A program made the translations under genes and the position numbers. DNA of 64,000 bases from Eumeta japonica (Eukaryota; Arthropoda; Insecta; Lepidoptera; Psychidae), in assembly GCA_005406025.1 (NCBI GenBank), contig BGZK01000705.1, forward strand, positions 246,068 through 310,067, given 5' to 3'. The notes beneath the pieces are model-generated. The model did no database searches and was not told where the DNA came from. It saw only the letters and a program-made list of their open reading frames with translations. Of this stretch, positions 37,046 to 49,421 are shown piece after piece (position 1 is the first letter of the stretch; every line of letters begins with the position of its first letter).

Positions 37046-37080
37046 TATAAAAGCCTGCACTTTCACCTGATGCAGTGAAA
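37046..37080 (+). promoter_or_regulatory. Candidate core promoter (TATA plus initiator)
   Basis: TATAAAAG at 37046-37053 is followed by gCAGTg with its A at 37074, a spacing of 28 bases, which suits insect TATA/initiator promoters. A second tcagta lies at about 37085. No reading frame or clear donor follows closely, so a non-coding transcript or chance is possible. Confidence 0.3.
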
Positions 37081-39685
37081 AAAATCAGTAAAAATCTTTT
37101 TGTTCTCATTTCCGTGAAACTATAGATACGTATTTTTTGTTTTGTATTTATATTTGTAATTTTATTATTATTTTTTTTCTTAAAATTGAGAGCGCAAATA
37201 ATACTTCTATCAATTTTAATTTATCTTATACTAAATTACAATTTAATAGATAAAAAGCCGTCCGAATGAATACAATTCTCTCTAAAATAGTAGAAATCAC
37301 TTCGGTTTAATGCTAAGAATGTAGTAGTTTTTTTTTAGAGTTTGTAAATGTAACAACAAATAAAACAAATTTTAGACTTAGTGAATAAATGTAAGAGAAG
37401 GTACATTAATAACAGGATCTTTCATGAAAATAAAATCGAAATGCTTTATTACATATATTTCTTGTTGGTCTCCTCAAAGATAAAAAGAATTGCCTTTTTA
37501 ACAGTAACATAATAAAATTGTCCCCTATAAATGTCTCTAAACACTAACAAATTAATGGTCCACGAGAATGACTTATTTCAGCAGTAAATAACTGTAAAAT
37601 ACTGGCATTTTATTGTTGGAAATAAAAATGAACACTCCCAAAGACCGTAAAGGGAGTGCGTATAAAACTTTGCCGTAGGGCGGTGTGTTCTCCTAGGCAC
37701 AATTGTCGACAATCTTTATGGTCATTTTATTACCCAAATCTAAACGCTTTATTATATATATCAGCTTTATATGAAGAAGCTTATAGATTGTCTTTAATTT
37801 AATGCCGTTGTCAATATGATGGCATAATATTTTAGTTATTTTGAAGGTGATTAGGTATCAATAATTTTTATAGTATTTTCTGTATTTTTGCACATTGAAA
37901 ATATAGAAACCATTTTGTTAACTTTGAAAAGTTCTTAAGATATACAAAAATATTTTAAATTTGAATCACGATTAGTAAAAAAAAATATTCTTTAATGTAA
38001 TTTTTTTTTATTGCAAGCATAAATGGACAGAATTGGATATACGCTTAGTTAATCGATAAAACTTATGGATCGAAACTATAATATGCTATCTACAAAATCT
38101 AATTGATCAGAGACAAAACTACAAAAAAAACTACTTAGATTATTAAAAAGATATAATGTATTAAACATTTTGATTACTTTCCTTTAACATAGAGTGTATT
38201 TATTTTTTATCTAATTCCATCACGTGGTTTTTTTTTTCTTACTAAATTCGAAGCAAATCATTAACTAAAGCGTAATTCACCTATTTATATGTCCCGATAA
38301 ACCGTTACGCCAAAAGATAAAACTGTATTAGTTGGCACGACTCGTGACGAATTCGAGACAGCAATAGTTTTCCTAAGTGCTTCTCACTCTAGCTTGCAGC
38401 TCCAATAACAGCATCGAGATAAGCGAGACACATATTGCGTTATGTCATAATAATTCAATTGAATGACTAGGTTACTTTGTTAATACATTAAAAATGAATC
38501 CTCTTAGTTTTCCATAGTGCGTTTACAAAATAAACGATTTACGGGTCCTTCAAAATTTCAAAGATGATATTAGTCCATTATTAGACCACACCCTTACTTT
38601 TCAGCTTCTGTGCCTGACTGTCTGAAGTTTGTCAGTCTATTCCCTACAAATCCTTTCTACAAATGAAGTTAAAATTTGGTACAAATATATAGTTAATTAT
38701 GAATAACCTAAACACAGATTTATCTATATCATAAATAAACTAATTATGATTTTGAGAGGTATATTAAAAATAAAAAAAATCGATAAACGCAACACGTGGC
38801 ATGAAATGACTTAAAAAGGATCATAAACCAATCTATTTTATTGCATAGAATTTGCGAATTTATAGTTTAAAATATATTTAAGAAAATATCCCTTTTTTTC
38901 TAAAACTACTGAATCCAAAATTTCGAAAAAATTCCGAATATAGGGCCTCACTCATACTTTACAGGAAAATCTTAATAAAAACCCTAGGTACGTAAAACCC
39001 ACAGTAATTTAATGAAATTTCTTTAAAAAAAGGACTAAATTCATATAGTCATTATTGGGGTAGGCTACTTATACAAAGATGTCAGTTTGTAGCCTACTAT
39101 AACTTTTTATTGTATTCTTTTTTTTATTTTAGTCATGACAAGCAAATAATAAAAAATTGGGTGAGATTTAAGAATAGATCATCGCAATAAATAATGCGAT
39201 AGTTTATAGTACGGAATACTTTTCATCGAGTGCGACTCGCGCTTGATGGCTTCTTTTTAATTTTTAAAAGTCTCTTCGATCATATCCTTTTAAACGAACA
39301 TTTAACAAAAAGTCACTTTAAAAATATTTTTTTTTGTTCCGTGACATCATTTTAACTGGTTTTAGCCCGAACAACCGTTAAAAGGAGGATGTGGGACGCA
39401 AATTTTATTTTTAAAGTTATTTATTGTTAAATGTTAGTTTAAAGTGAAATGGTGGAATAGGCTCTAAATATAATATATTGTATACTTATACTATGCTTCT
39501 ACTAACAAATGCATATTGGTCTAATATTACATCACTATTAAATACGTAATTTCGTTTTTAGTAGGAAATTATACAACGAACTTTGTTAAATGATCTTAGG
39601 TATTTTTCTATCATGACATATCTGAGCGAGAACTATAATATGGTCAATTTGGCCGAAGCATAAAAATGGGCCAGGTCGATCGATG
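37081..39685. other. AT-rich non-coding stretch
   Basis: The longest empty region of the window so far. A small inverted pair (gtaggctac...gtagcctac, about 39061-39104) is the only structure noted. Confidence 0.4.
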
Positions 39686-39689
39686 AAAT

Positions 39690-39930
39690 ATTACGCTTAA
39701 ACAGATTATGGATGTGGAGTACCATCTTCAGCTTTTTGTTTCGTCCAGTGAGTGAGAGTTCCGGTAGCCCACTTCTCGCTCCCTTTCTATCAATCCCCCT
39801 GCGGCAGATGTCCTATTCTCACCCAAGCAGCTGACAACGCACTGATGACTAAGAGAGTTGCGGCATCTATAGGCAGCGATGATTATCGACTTTTTAATGG
39901 TTCACTTGCTCATTTTCCCCTTTAAAAATA
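39690..39930 (-). repeat. SINE-like dispersed repeat, reverse copy of 28440-28715
   Basis: It contains 'ttcgtccagtgagtgagagt', 'tcccttttctat'-like sequence, and a 'ggttcacttgctcatttt' end, which are the reverse complements of blocks in the 28440 copy. It is strongly diverged and non-coding. Confidence 0.55.
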
Positions 39931-40089
39931 AAATAATTAATGATGTGTACTTATCTAATTCTATACGCATATATAATTATTTTCTTTGTCAGACCATCAG
40001 TTAAAAACTAAAGAGTATATCGATATGGGACTTTGACTATTTCATGCCCGATTATTTTTATATAGATGGCTACCTATTTAATATATTAT

Positions 40090-40440
40090 AAATGTTCATC
40101 CTTTAATTGCTAAGGGCTGGACGGATTGTTATAAAATTTTGCCAACATTTAGACTGTCTTCGAATAGGTTATAGGATACCTTTTACGAAAAAAAATAAAT
40201 GTAAATAATTACCAGTAAAAAGGGTAATTTATTATCACATAATTATTGGCTCAAGAGACGACTAAAAACGGCATCGAGGACGGTATTGGAATGAGCACGG
40301 GTTCGTAACCGGACCCACTGCAACTAGGATTAACGAGGACGAGACCGTAGTCGGGATCAGCATCGACACCGAGATCGGCCACTATAAAAGATGAAGGAAT
40401 TCAATTTACGTCCAGGCGACCGAAACCGCGAATATATTTG
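40090..40440 (-). repeat. Dispersed repeat, minus orientation
   Basis: It runs from the tail 'aagggctggacggattgtta' at about 40110, through degenerate 'cggcatcgaggacggtattg' phrases and 'ataaaagatgaaggaattca', to 'gcgaccgaaaccgcgaatat'. Same family as 11300-11640. Confidence 0.55.
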
Positions 40441-41148
40441 AATGATAAAAAAATCCGCCCGAGTGTGTGTAGGGTTACGCGCAGTGTATGGTTGCGTTTT
40501 TGCCCATCACTGTATACGGAATCAGAAGGTTTTTTTTTGCTTGATACTGTGAAAGTGACACACTCGTATTGATCGAGTTTTCTGGTTAACGACTAATAAC
40601 GTCTAAAATGGGCCCACATAGGACAAATGTTAAGGATGTCATGTTAACTTTAATATTAAAATTGACACTAAATGATACACAATCATATAACAATGTACAA
40701 AAATGTAATATAGTATATTTGTAAACCGAAAGCACACTGGTACCTAATCATTAGCTTAGCAACGAATGAATCTCCGTCACAGCCTCCCGTCGTTCGCAGG
40801 CTCACCCCGCTCGTCCTTCCTTAGAGCCGCTATCGCCTGACCAAACCAGAGATGACAAACAGTTTTGATTTTACATTTCCATAATTTTACATGGTTCAAA
40901 CTAATATGTACTATCTATTTTACACAATCAACAACGTCATCTAAGTGGTTTTTGTACTATCATCTACGTGGATTTTTTTCGAATTTCGCTTTTTACTTCT
41001 CCACGTAAATTTTATAAATTGACAAACTATTACTTGTTAACTAGTAAAACTTACTTAGTTGTGATAGTTTTCTTATTACTTTCGTGATTATTGCCGTGAT
41101 TTTTTTCACATATCTAATAATAAATATTTATATGGCAGAGAGCATTTG
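40441..41148. other. Non-coding stretch with one GC-rich patch
   Basis: At 40775-40850 ('cgtcacagcctcccgtcgtt') there is a GC-rich patch without an open frame worth reporting. The rest is AT-rich. Confidence 0.35.
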
Positions 41149-41149
41149 A

Positions 41150-41440
41150 ATCTTAAAAAAAATGAAAAACCATCCCCAATTTTCATGTAGGGGAGGTTCT
41201 CTAATTTTTTTTTAATTTTATTTTGTAACTTTATCGGCCTGATTAATATGTACACTCATACAAAATTACAGCTCTCTAGTACTAGGAATCTCTGAGTTTA
41301 GCCGCGGACAGACAGACAAATAGATAGAGGAAGGACATGGTGAAACTAGAAAGGTTCCTTGGTGACTACGGAACCCTAAAAACAATAATTGAAAATTTTA
41401 ATTTACGCCCAACGAAGCCAGCGAGTAACCGCTAGAATTG
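41150..41440 (-). repeat. 'gggttccgta'-class repeat followed by a dispersed-repeat end
   Basis: Read on the minus strand it starts 'agggttccgtagtcaccaag' (about 41380). It contains 'ctatttgtctgtctgtccgc' and ends near 'cctcccctacatgaaaattg'. At 41398-41435 'aatttacgcccaacgaagcc' is the end of the other common repeat class, so two repeats abut here. Confidence 0.65.
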
Positions 41441-42475
41441 AATTATCAGTATATCACGCACGTACGTAAACTACAAAAGTCGTTTTTAATGGTAGTTTGT
41501 ATTTAATTTTTGAATTAAATTCGTTATCTAACAATCGAGCGTTTGCGATGATTTGGTTTCATAAATACAATTATTTTTATGGCGTGGTATAAACACAGTG
41601 TAATAATACATCCACGATATAACACACAGTACGTGCACCATTAGAAGAAATATTAACATTGTGATTATTGTCCCAGAGCCGTTATGGTACGTGCTGTCTG
41701 TACTGATAAGTTATACACTGTCATCATCTATGATATAAAGCGTAGAATAAAAATAAAAATGAAAAAAAAGTCCTGATACAAACAAACCTCTAAAAAGTAT
41801 AAAACATAATACGTATTGGCCCTTTAAGTTTAATATAAGTAATCGTAGCGTCGGGGGATCGCTTAGTCTAAATTAAGAATTAGACTCGACAATCAAATAC
41901 TAATGTTTTGATATTTATTTACGTTGATAAGATAGCTTACTAGTATTTAAAATTCATATTTTATCATTTTGATTGTATTCTGTAATTTTATATATGAACT
42001 CTACTGTATCCGGGGCTTTTTAATTTTCAATTAAAGTTTTATATTTTTCTTTTTAAAATTTGTATATTACTAGTAGACACTCTGTGATCAACAACTAACC
42101 ATTAATTACAAGGGAACATAATAGAAAAAGCCGACTTAAGACCAAGCTTACCTGGCCTTAAATGGCATAAAAAGCTTGTTTTTATGTTTTGGGTTTTGCT
42201 GTTAGTAAATTCAACCAAAGAAGGCTGTTATATAATCTTCATGAGAATTAAGTTTTAGCAAAGTGACAAAGTCTGAGAAGTAGAATTTCGCTACTTTAAT
42301 TTTGTATTGAGTGTTGTAGTTTGTAATCTAATCTAAAAATATTTTAGTATTCGAAGTATTTTGCAAATCTAACTTGCAGCTACTATCAATGATTAAAATG
42401 CATTAATCACTATTATCGTATTTTACCATTGTTTCGTTTTCATATTCTGTAGCATACTAAACCATTCGCATCATA
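41441..42475. other. AT-rich non-coding stretch
   Basis: No supportable feature. Confidence 0.35.
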
Positions 42476-42479
42476 CTGT

Positions 42480-42850
42480 ATTTATCAACCTACTACCCTA
42501 CAATTTCCAGGAAATACTGCAGCATTAGTTCATAGTCCCTATATCTTAATATTATTAGAGTAACAGAACACCGAATTTTGACGCGATCAGACCTATGGAA
42601 GATGCTTATATCTATTCATCAACTAGAAAATAACTGATAATCTTGAAATGACTGAACAGACTTCCTTAAAGCATTGCTAAGAAGACTCTCAAGCCAGTCA
42701 TTTTTCAGACAAAAAATAGTAAATCGTAATCAGTTTAGCCCTTTTGGAGCTATGATGCCACAGACAGACATATAGATATACACGTGAAACTTATAACGCC
42801 CCTCTATTTGCGTCGGAGTTTACATACTGTAACAAGATTGTGTTTATACA
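42480..42850 (+). repeat. LINE-type 3' tail
   Basis: The block 'ttttggagctatgatgccac', then 'agacagacatatagatatac' and 'aacttataacgcccctctat', is a very common ending of lepidopteran repeats. The upstream 250 bases are probably the same element, too diverged to define. Confidence 0.5.
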
Positions 42851-43239
42851 TGAAATATTTTCGATGTAGATAATCATCAATAAGAATACAAAACATCAAT
42901 TATTGGAAATTTTGCCTGTCAGTCTGCATGAATAGCCATCACGCAAAACCTACTCAATGGATTCAGATAAAACATAGTATGGAAGTACTTTGTATCTATG
43001 CCGATGTGTAGAATGCTTTTTACTACTAATAAATATCTTGTTTTGAAAAGAAACTAGAAAAAAAAAAGAAAAATATATCATTTTACCGATTTAAATGATA
43101 CTGTAAAATTGGTAATAATTTTTATTTTTTAAGACGCTAACTTTTATTGAACAATATGTAAAGAACTTCACAATAATATAATATTATATAAAATGGTTCG
43201 GTGGCTAGAAGCTACATTATGAGTGATACTTTGTCACTA

Positions 43240-43290
43240 GTTCAAGACACGTCACACGGACGACGTCGGGGCCACAGCTAGTTTATAATA
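43240..43290 (-). repeat. Short dispersed-repeat end
   Basis: The minus strand reads 'actagctgtggccccgacgt', the opening of the same class as at 27205. Only about 50 bases are recognisable. Confidence 0.45.
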
Positions 43291-43741
43291 AAATTGTAAA
43301 ATAGGTAATAAGTTTTGCATTAGAAAAATAAAATCTCTGAATGTGAATAGTTGAATAATAAATTGAGAAATATTTGAAATCAAATGTTTAAGTCATTTCC
43401 GGATATGGGACTATTTATTATAAGTTTGCAAAGATAAATAAATATAGATTTTCTTGTGAATTCAGTATTGTGCAAATAAAATAAAGTTGATAAACAATTT
43501 CAAAATTTCCGTTTAAATTGATTCAATTAATTCTATTTAAATTTTAGTGTAAGGCATTTCCTTTTAAGAAAATATTAAACTTTTAGATATTTATGAAATA
43601 TTTTCTTAGCATATTAGCGACGTTTAAATAAAATGAAGAGTAGACATCTTAACCTTTATTACAATTATTATAACTATGACTGGATACATGAATTCTATGT
43701 ACATACAATATTTTTACACGTTTCTGTAGAAATAATTTATT

Positions 43742-44134
43742 TTATGTAGAAACATCATTCCACTGATCGTAGTACTCCCGCGCGGCTTTCAGTGCTTCTA
43801 TTATGAACTTGTCTTCGCAGGGATTGTCGTCGAAAATCAGTCCTCCGCAGCGTAAGCTCTCGAAACAGTTTTGATTCATAACGCCGCTGTTGCAGCATCC
43901 CAGAACGGCGCGTGCGCAATTCGACAGCACGACCACAGGCTTCTGTACTGTGCCAGATCTGTATTGCAAGATGTAAACCAGTTCCTTGTACGTTAAGTTT
44001 GCGGGCGAGCTTATGGTCGGGACAGGTTTCGTCGCTGCAGCTTTACTGGCGGTTTTGACTTCCGTTTGAATCGTGAGTGACGATGCGACGATGCACAGTT
44101 GCAGCAATAAAGAGACGGCGGTGTAGGAATGCAT
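43742..44134 (-). CDS. Secreted six-cysteine protein, 130 aa
   Basis: Begins MHSYTAVSLLLQLCIVASS, a clear signal peptide, so the product should be secreted. A threonine/alanine/serine-rich spacer (about residues 22-46) and a short NLTYKELVYIL segment with one N-glycosylation sequon follow. The C-terminal module has cysteines at 73, 80, 81, 90, 96 and 106 in the pattern C-x6-C-C-x8-C-x5-C-x9-C, then a charged predicted helix (EALKAAREYYDQW). The neighbour at 51563-52489 has the same module with identical spacing. The minus strand shows an acceptor, cattttcag, two bases before the ATG, so the coding region is one exon behind a 5' leader intron. A donor (gcag|gtaaac) lies at 44987. Stop TAA is followed almost at once by AATAAA, with another AATAAA about 85 bases on (43655-43660). 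Function and family name are not known to me; a role in immunity, cuticle or reproduction would be a guess. Confidence 0.85.
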   Translation of the reverse strand: MHSYTAVSLLLQLCIVASSLTIQTEVKTASKAAATKPVPTISSPANLTYKELVYILQYRSGTVQKPVVVLSNCARAVLGCCNSGVMNQNCFESLRCGGLIFDDNPCEDKFIIEALKAAREYYDQWNDVST

Positions 44135-44987
44135 CTCTGAAAATGAATGATCGATAGTGAAAGAGTTTGTATTACTTTTTATATGTAACTCAATTGAAAA
44201 CTTTCTCTGTACGGGAATAACAAAACATATATTTGTGAGGTTTATAGAGTTATATAAAGTTACCTGTGAGTACTACCAGTTAATTATGTATTATGAGATG
44301 TGTATTAAAGAGGTAAACCGATACTTTAGTTGGTGTAATATGTACCGATGTGTAATATTATATTTTAAACAAACGTACTTAGTACGTATAACTGAAAATA
44401 ATTAACAAGAGCTCATGTTTAGACTATAGCTGTGTCAAGATTAATGATATACGGTAAATACTGTAGTCTATTTCTAAATTAAAACTATATTTAGGTACAT
44501 TTTCTCTTTGTTTTTAACCTAATTAAATAAATGATTTTTTTCATATTAATGACTAAATTAAAGAAAAGAACTGGTATGTGCTTTTCTTATTGAATAATAT
44601 TCTTCAACGATGCCAGTTTCTCATCTGATAACTACGATTAAGACCTTAATAAATCGTGGTTTAATAAAGTTATTTGAATGTAATCATTAGGGCTATCTGA
44701 GAAAATCTAATAAAAACAAAACAATTATTTTTTTACTTTGCGGGAAATACAATAACCCAAATATTGACAATGATAAATTATATGATTTTTAAGGCACGGT
44801 TTTGAAAAATTAATATGTGATAGCATAACATCTTTTAAATTGAAAAATTATGTATTTTTTTTTAGAATAAGAAACTTAAATGATTCTTACATTTAATTAA
44901 ATCTTAATTTTTTTATATACACGCCTAGTTTTATTTGAAAAATATATATATTTTCATTTCTAATTATCTGACAAGCAAACGTTTACC
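44135..44987 (-). other. Candidate 5' leader intron of the 130-aa gene
   Basis: The acceptor cattttcag ends at 44137, two bases upstream of the ATG. The best donor upstream on the minus strand is gcag|gtaaacg at 44987/44986, giving an intron of about 0.85 kb. The first exon would lie just above 44987. A motif like ataaagtata at about 45034-45043 could serve as a weak TATA element. The acceptor is well supported; the donor is one choice among several. Confidence 0.4.
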
Positions 44988-45045
44988 TGCGTTGAAAATA
45001 AGCTATTTTCTTGTAAATTGGAGCAAGTTGACGTATACTTTATCT

Positions 45046-45905
45046 CTTTTGTTACAATAGTACACAAAAACAATTGTCGATGTCTCGAGCTTGAGTAGCC
45101 GTGCGGCCCGGCAAATAAAATTAACTATCGCCAAAAAATATATCAAACCATAAAAAGGCACAAATTCCGATCTACAGTTGTCCGATTCTAAATTATACAG
45201 ATAAGTTTGACATTATTTGTTACTACTTTTGTTTTTATTCCTAAGTTACAGAAAATATCCAATTTAAAAAAATATATTAACTGTAAAAAAATGTAGATTA
45301 TCGTAGATTTACAAATCCGTGCAATCTTTCAGAAATACACACAGCGATTTTTTATTTTTCCTTTATACAAGTTTCTACAATTATCGCATCTACATTTATT
45401 AGCAATTAAAAAAAAATGAGTAACAGTAGCGTCTCTTTTACATTTGTGTAACACGGCCAACAAGTTCACAAAATAAAATACATTTTTTTCAATATATCTA
45501 TATTTTATCTTATATTAAATAAATAAAAAAAATTGACTCCTGCACAAGAAGTTTCAAATTTAGGGCCAAATTTGTCGTTACGACATATGATTGAAATGGT
45601 GACAATTTATCATCTTTCTGTAATATTCGATAAACGTCTTTGATACTCCTGAAATACGTGTTGTATCGGAATATCTAACTTTTCTAAATTACATAGGTAA
45701 TGCGAATTGTATGCGGAGTATTTTGCAGTGCTCACGAGTGTCTTAAATATTCAGGTTTGTGTCTAGATCCCTGCGTATCCTGCAGCGCACCTACAACACG
45801 TTTTATACCTGAATACCTACTCTGTCATTGACCTAGTGACACAGCTAACACGAATTGGCTGTTTCTTGCTTTTTTGAATATATCTATATATTTTAAGATT
45901 ATGAA
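45046..45905. other. AT-rich non-coding stretch
   Basis: Upstream DNA of the 130-aa gene. No further exon or repeat was recognised. Confidence 0.35.
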
Positions 45906-45913
45906 TGAAAAAT

Positions 45914-45965
45914 GGATATTGTATTTGGATATCGATTATCGTATCGATATCCAAATACAATATCC
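45914..45965. repeat. Perfect 23-bp hairpin
   Basis: Arms 45914-45936 (ggatattgtatttggatatc, then gat) and 45943-45965 are exact inverted copies with a 6-base loop tatcgt. No mismatch is present in 23 base pairs. The flanks do not continue the pairing. It could be the core of a foldback element, a young palindromic duplication or a hairpin RNA. Confidence 0.9.
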
Positions 45966-45969
45966 GATG

Positions 45970-46855
45970 TGTATTTCGCATTCGATATTTATGTAATTCT
46001 GTAATGCAATTGGACCGGGATAGTTATAAATTTTATTCCTACCCCAATATTGATATTTTATTATTTATCTTCTAACGCGGCTTAATTTCTACTTTTCTCT
46101 CATAATATATTCACGGTCCATTGTGTTGAATAGTTGACTGACCATTAGACGTCAAAGCGATGTATATCTGCGGGCTTCTCTGGAACGGGAACGTTAGCTT
46201 CACAAGCTAACAGCTTACGACGATATACAACCCGGATTATCTGTTATGCATTACAGGCTACGGTTTATTAGTCTACTATGCTTGTTCCTGAGAGGTTTTA
46301 AATTAAAGTGATAATTGAACGATGAGTTTTTTATGCCCCTACGTGTGCTTTCGTTGGCAATAACGCAGACTAATTCAAAATATGCCCAGAAATTTTTGAG
46401 TTTTATGGATACAAGCAGATAGACGGATGGGTTCGGACGATTCTTGTTTATATTACAATAATATAAAAATATACAATTTTTGTGCAACAATATTACTAGT
46501 TCTATTAACAATTGAATCCTTTATAGTTTCAGTGTGTCCGTCTCTTTCATATATCCTTCTGTTTACAGCAATTCCAATACAATCCTATAATAATTTCATC
46601 TCACTTCTTAAGTTTCACGCAGAGTTGGACAATCTGTACTATGTGGTCTTAACTCTCCAATGAAGATAGACGCGTACCACCTTTTATTTATTAAGAGTTA
46701 CTAATAAAAAAAAAATATTTATTTTTTATTAAAAATCGGTAAAGCTCTTTTCCTTATTTTAATAAAATTCCAAGAGAAAGATATGTTATTAAAAAAGTTA
46801 AAGTAATTTTTGTAATTTCTTCAATGTTGGGTCATGTAACCGCCACACTGAGATA
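45970..46855. other. AT-rich non-coding stretch
   Basis: A small palindrome gttagctt-cac-aagctaac lies at about 46193-46211. No gene was found. Confidence 0.35.
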
Positions 46856-46859
46856 TCTC

Positions 46860-47012
46860 CTCCCACATCGTCTTTTTTTCTCTTCGAACTTAAAACTTTT
46901 AACGCCGGTTCATGGCGGGCGGAGGGGCCGCTAATGACTGTTCTTATCAATGTGGCGAATACACCCTTGGCCGCGGCTCGAAATCTGTGTCTTCTGTTTT
47001 ACAGGTAAATTT
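46860..47012. promoter_or_regulatory. GC-rich islet with a splice-like junction
   Basis: The block includes cgccggttcatggcgggcgg and gcgaatacacccttggccgc, and ends in ctgttttacag|gtaaat on the plus strand, an acceptor fused to a donor. That is the form of a recursive splice site, although a single match by eye is weak. The block may be a regulatory element in a long intron. Confidence 0.25.
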
Positions 47013-47373
47013 TTTAAATATTTCGTTGTTGGAGCAATTCGCTTGCAGCTTCTCGTTCTAATTTGTTGTCTAATAAGGGTCATACGTTATACTTAAACTC
47101 CAACTAATCTCAATCCTATAATTTCAATAATGCATAAGCACTTATTTTATTTTTCCACGCTTCGTGGTACTTCCGTTTTGTTATTTGCCGCTACACACAG
47201 TAGCGGCTTTTAATATCTTACTGCCTAAAATTTCGGGAATATCAATTATATGATTTTTTTTATTCTACATAATTTAATAATAAATATACCTAATAATTTT
47301 TAGTTAATAATCATATTTAACACTTGTCGACTGTATAATACGTATTGTTTAGTAGGCGTAGCTAGCTAGCGAT

Positions 47374-47850
47374 AAAAAAATTTGGTTGCCTGTAAAGTCG
47401 GTATACGGGCGAAAGTTTTACGTGACAACGACTTTGAATGGTAAAATCATTTTAATGTGAATATTCATTCGTATAGTAGGAAGAAGGATGAAATAATAGT
47501 AACAATTTAAAACATTTATTTATACAAAGAATTATATTTAAAACATTAATTTATACAAAGAATCTCGCACTGAATTTCATATTAACAAAATTTTATTTTT
47601 ACCTTTACACATACATACGTATTTATATACAAATATACATACAATAACTTGCAATACATTTGCAAGCTATGCACTAATTCTCTAGTGCTGCGCGCGCGGC
47701 AGACCGATCATAGTTGAGTGGGAGAGAGACGCAAGGCATTCGGCGGGCCTCTCTCTCGTTCGGTGACTCATCGTTACGTTACCGAGCGTTACACTTTTTC
47801 ATAAGTGACTCCCAGCCGCAACCTAATTTAAGACGTTGTCACGTCAAAAA
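47374..47850. mobile_element. Non-autonomous DNA element, copy 1 of 2
   Basis: About 0.47 kb from 'aaatttggttgcctgtaaag' to 'cgttgtcacgtcaaaaa'. It is nearly identical to 58564-59032 in the same orientation; the two copies differ mainly by three small indels. Inverted near-terminal words gttttacgtgacaacg and its partner cgttgtcacgtcaaaa suggest a transposon. An internal 33-base unit (aaaacatttatttatacaaa) is repeated in tandem. No frame is present, so it needs enzyme from elsewhere. Superfamily not recognised. Confidence 0.75.
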
Positions 47851-49421
47851 AGTAGCATATTAAAACCTTTTTAAAAGCTAGAGCTACATTGTCTACTAAT
47901 CGATAGTAATAGCTCGATTTTTTTAGTTAGCTTACTTTTGTATCAGTACCATGTAAACGAAATAAAAATAAAAGGTTATTAAAACGAAAGTGGAAATTTG
48001 GTCCTTTCGTACCCAAACTCGACACGCGCGTGAACAATGTCATAGCTCTAAGCTTATATATAATTTAACGTTATCAGTTTTAGTGGTAAAAATTTACGAT
48101 TCATTGTTTTATTGATTACATATTGTTTTAAGGATGAATAGTTCGGGACAAACGCGAATTCATGTACGAAGAAACAAATGAGTAGACCAGTCTAACGCAG
48201 TCACGTTTCGTATAAAAAATTATAGTTCCCGATGACGGTTATTATTCTGAAGTTTATAATTCGGATCAAAAAACAATTTATGCCGATACGTTTATAAACA
48301 ACCGTCTCGTGTTTGCGCGGAATCACGACGCGTGCGCCGCCGCGCCGTATCTAATGGTCGGTTTTCCCGCGCTCGAGGATAACGCGCACGCCCAAAGGTT
48401 AATGCCGATCGCGTTCTCGGCCGCTTCGCATGCAAGAAAAAAATAGATGTAGGTACATATAGAGCGACACTACAACGAGACGTCAGTTACAAACTGTACG
48501 TCAAAAGTCAGGCGTCAATTAAATGGGTGTACTGATTATTTTAATGAACGTAGGAGTTTGTTTCTAAACATCATTAGTATGTGTGGATCTCACTATCGTC
48601 ACTAGTGCTCGTTCGTTGCACACGGATACTCCCATTCGACAATCTAGACGCTACATATCTTTTTGTAATACCCTACACGTCTTAATGTGATCTACGAAGA
48701 AAGTTAACGTATGTGCTTAAATATTTGTTAATCATAAATAAATAAAAAGAGGCCATGATATTTTCTGGTCACATTTTTATAGTCATCATTAAATGAACGC
48801 TAAAAGTGACATTTTAATAGCTGTTAGGTGCACTTATTAATTATTATTATACATTATTAAGCTGTTCTTGTCTTATAATACAGTTTATGTATGTTATTAT
48901 CGTATAAACGTTTTGAATGGAAAATTTATGACAAACATGTATTTAAAAATATCATTATGAGTAAAATAGCGGTTGCGAAGAGAGATATCTTTTATATTTA
49001 TTTCAGACATTGAAAGTCAAAGAGGTAATTAAACTGTTACTATGTGCTGCACAACAATCAGATAATTCCAACTTCCGGTGTCTGAATGTTAACTTCCGCG
49101 TATAAAAAAAGTAAACCCAAGGTTATCGCAATTACCACATTTAAATAAACGCTCAATTTGAAGTCAAATGACATTTTTTTGTTGATTATATCGGAATAAA
49201 AATCATACTATAAACGACAAATGATCAGACACTAATATTGTCATCAAAGTATATACTACATGGAACAAAAAACAGCCTTGAAATAGGAGAATGAAATATA
49301 AGAACAAAAAGTAGCGTAGCAGATTTTTATGTATCAAATGAATTATACTAAGCAATTCCGATGAAATAAAAAAAATAATTTATTATCTAGCTGCCATATT
49401 TATATAATTATTCTCACTTAC
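47851..49421. other. Non-coding stretch with a GC-rich islet at 48290-48440
   Basis: The islet (cgcggaatcacgacgcgtgc, then gccgccgcgccgtatctaat) is CpG-dense and has no clear reading frame or splice sites. A regulatory or promoter role is possible. The rest is AT-rich. Confidence 0.35.

Noticed and set aside
47518..47575. Direct repeats suggesting a CRISPR-like array
   Set aside because: Only two units, no spacers, eukaryotic context, and the same duplication occurs in the second copy of the element.
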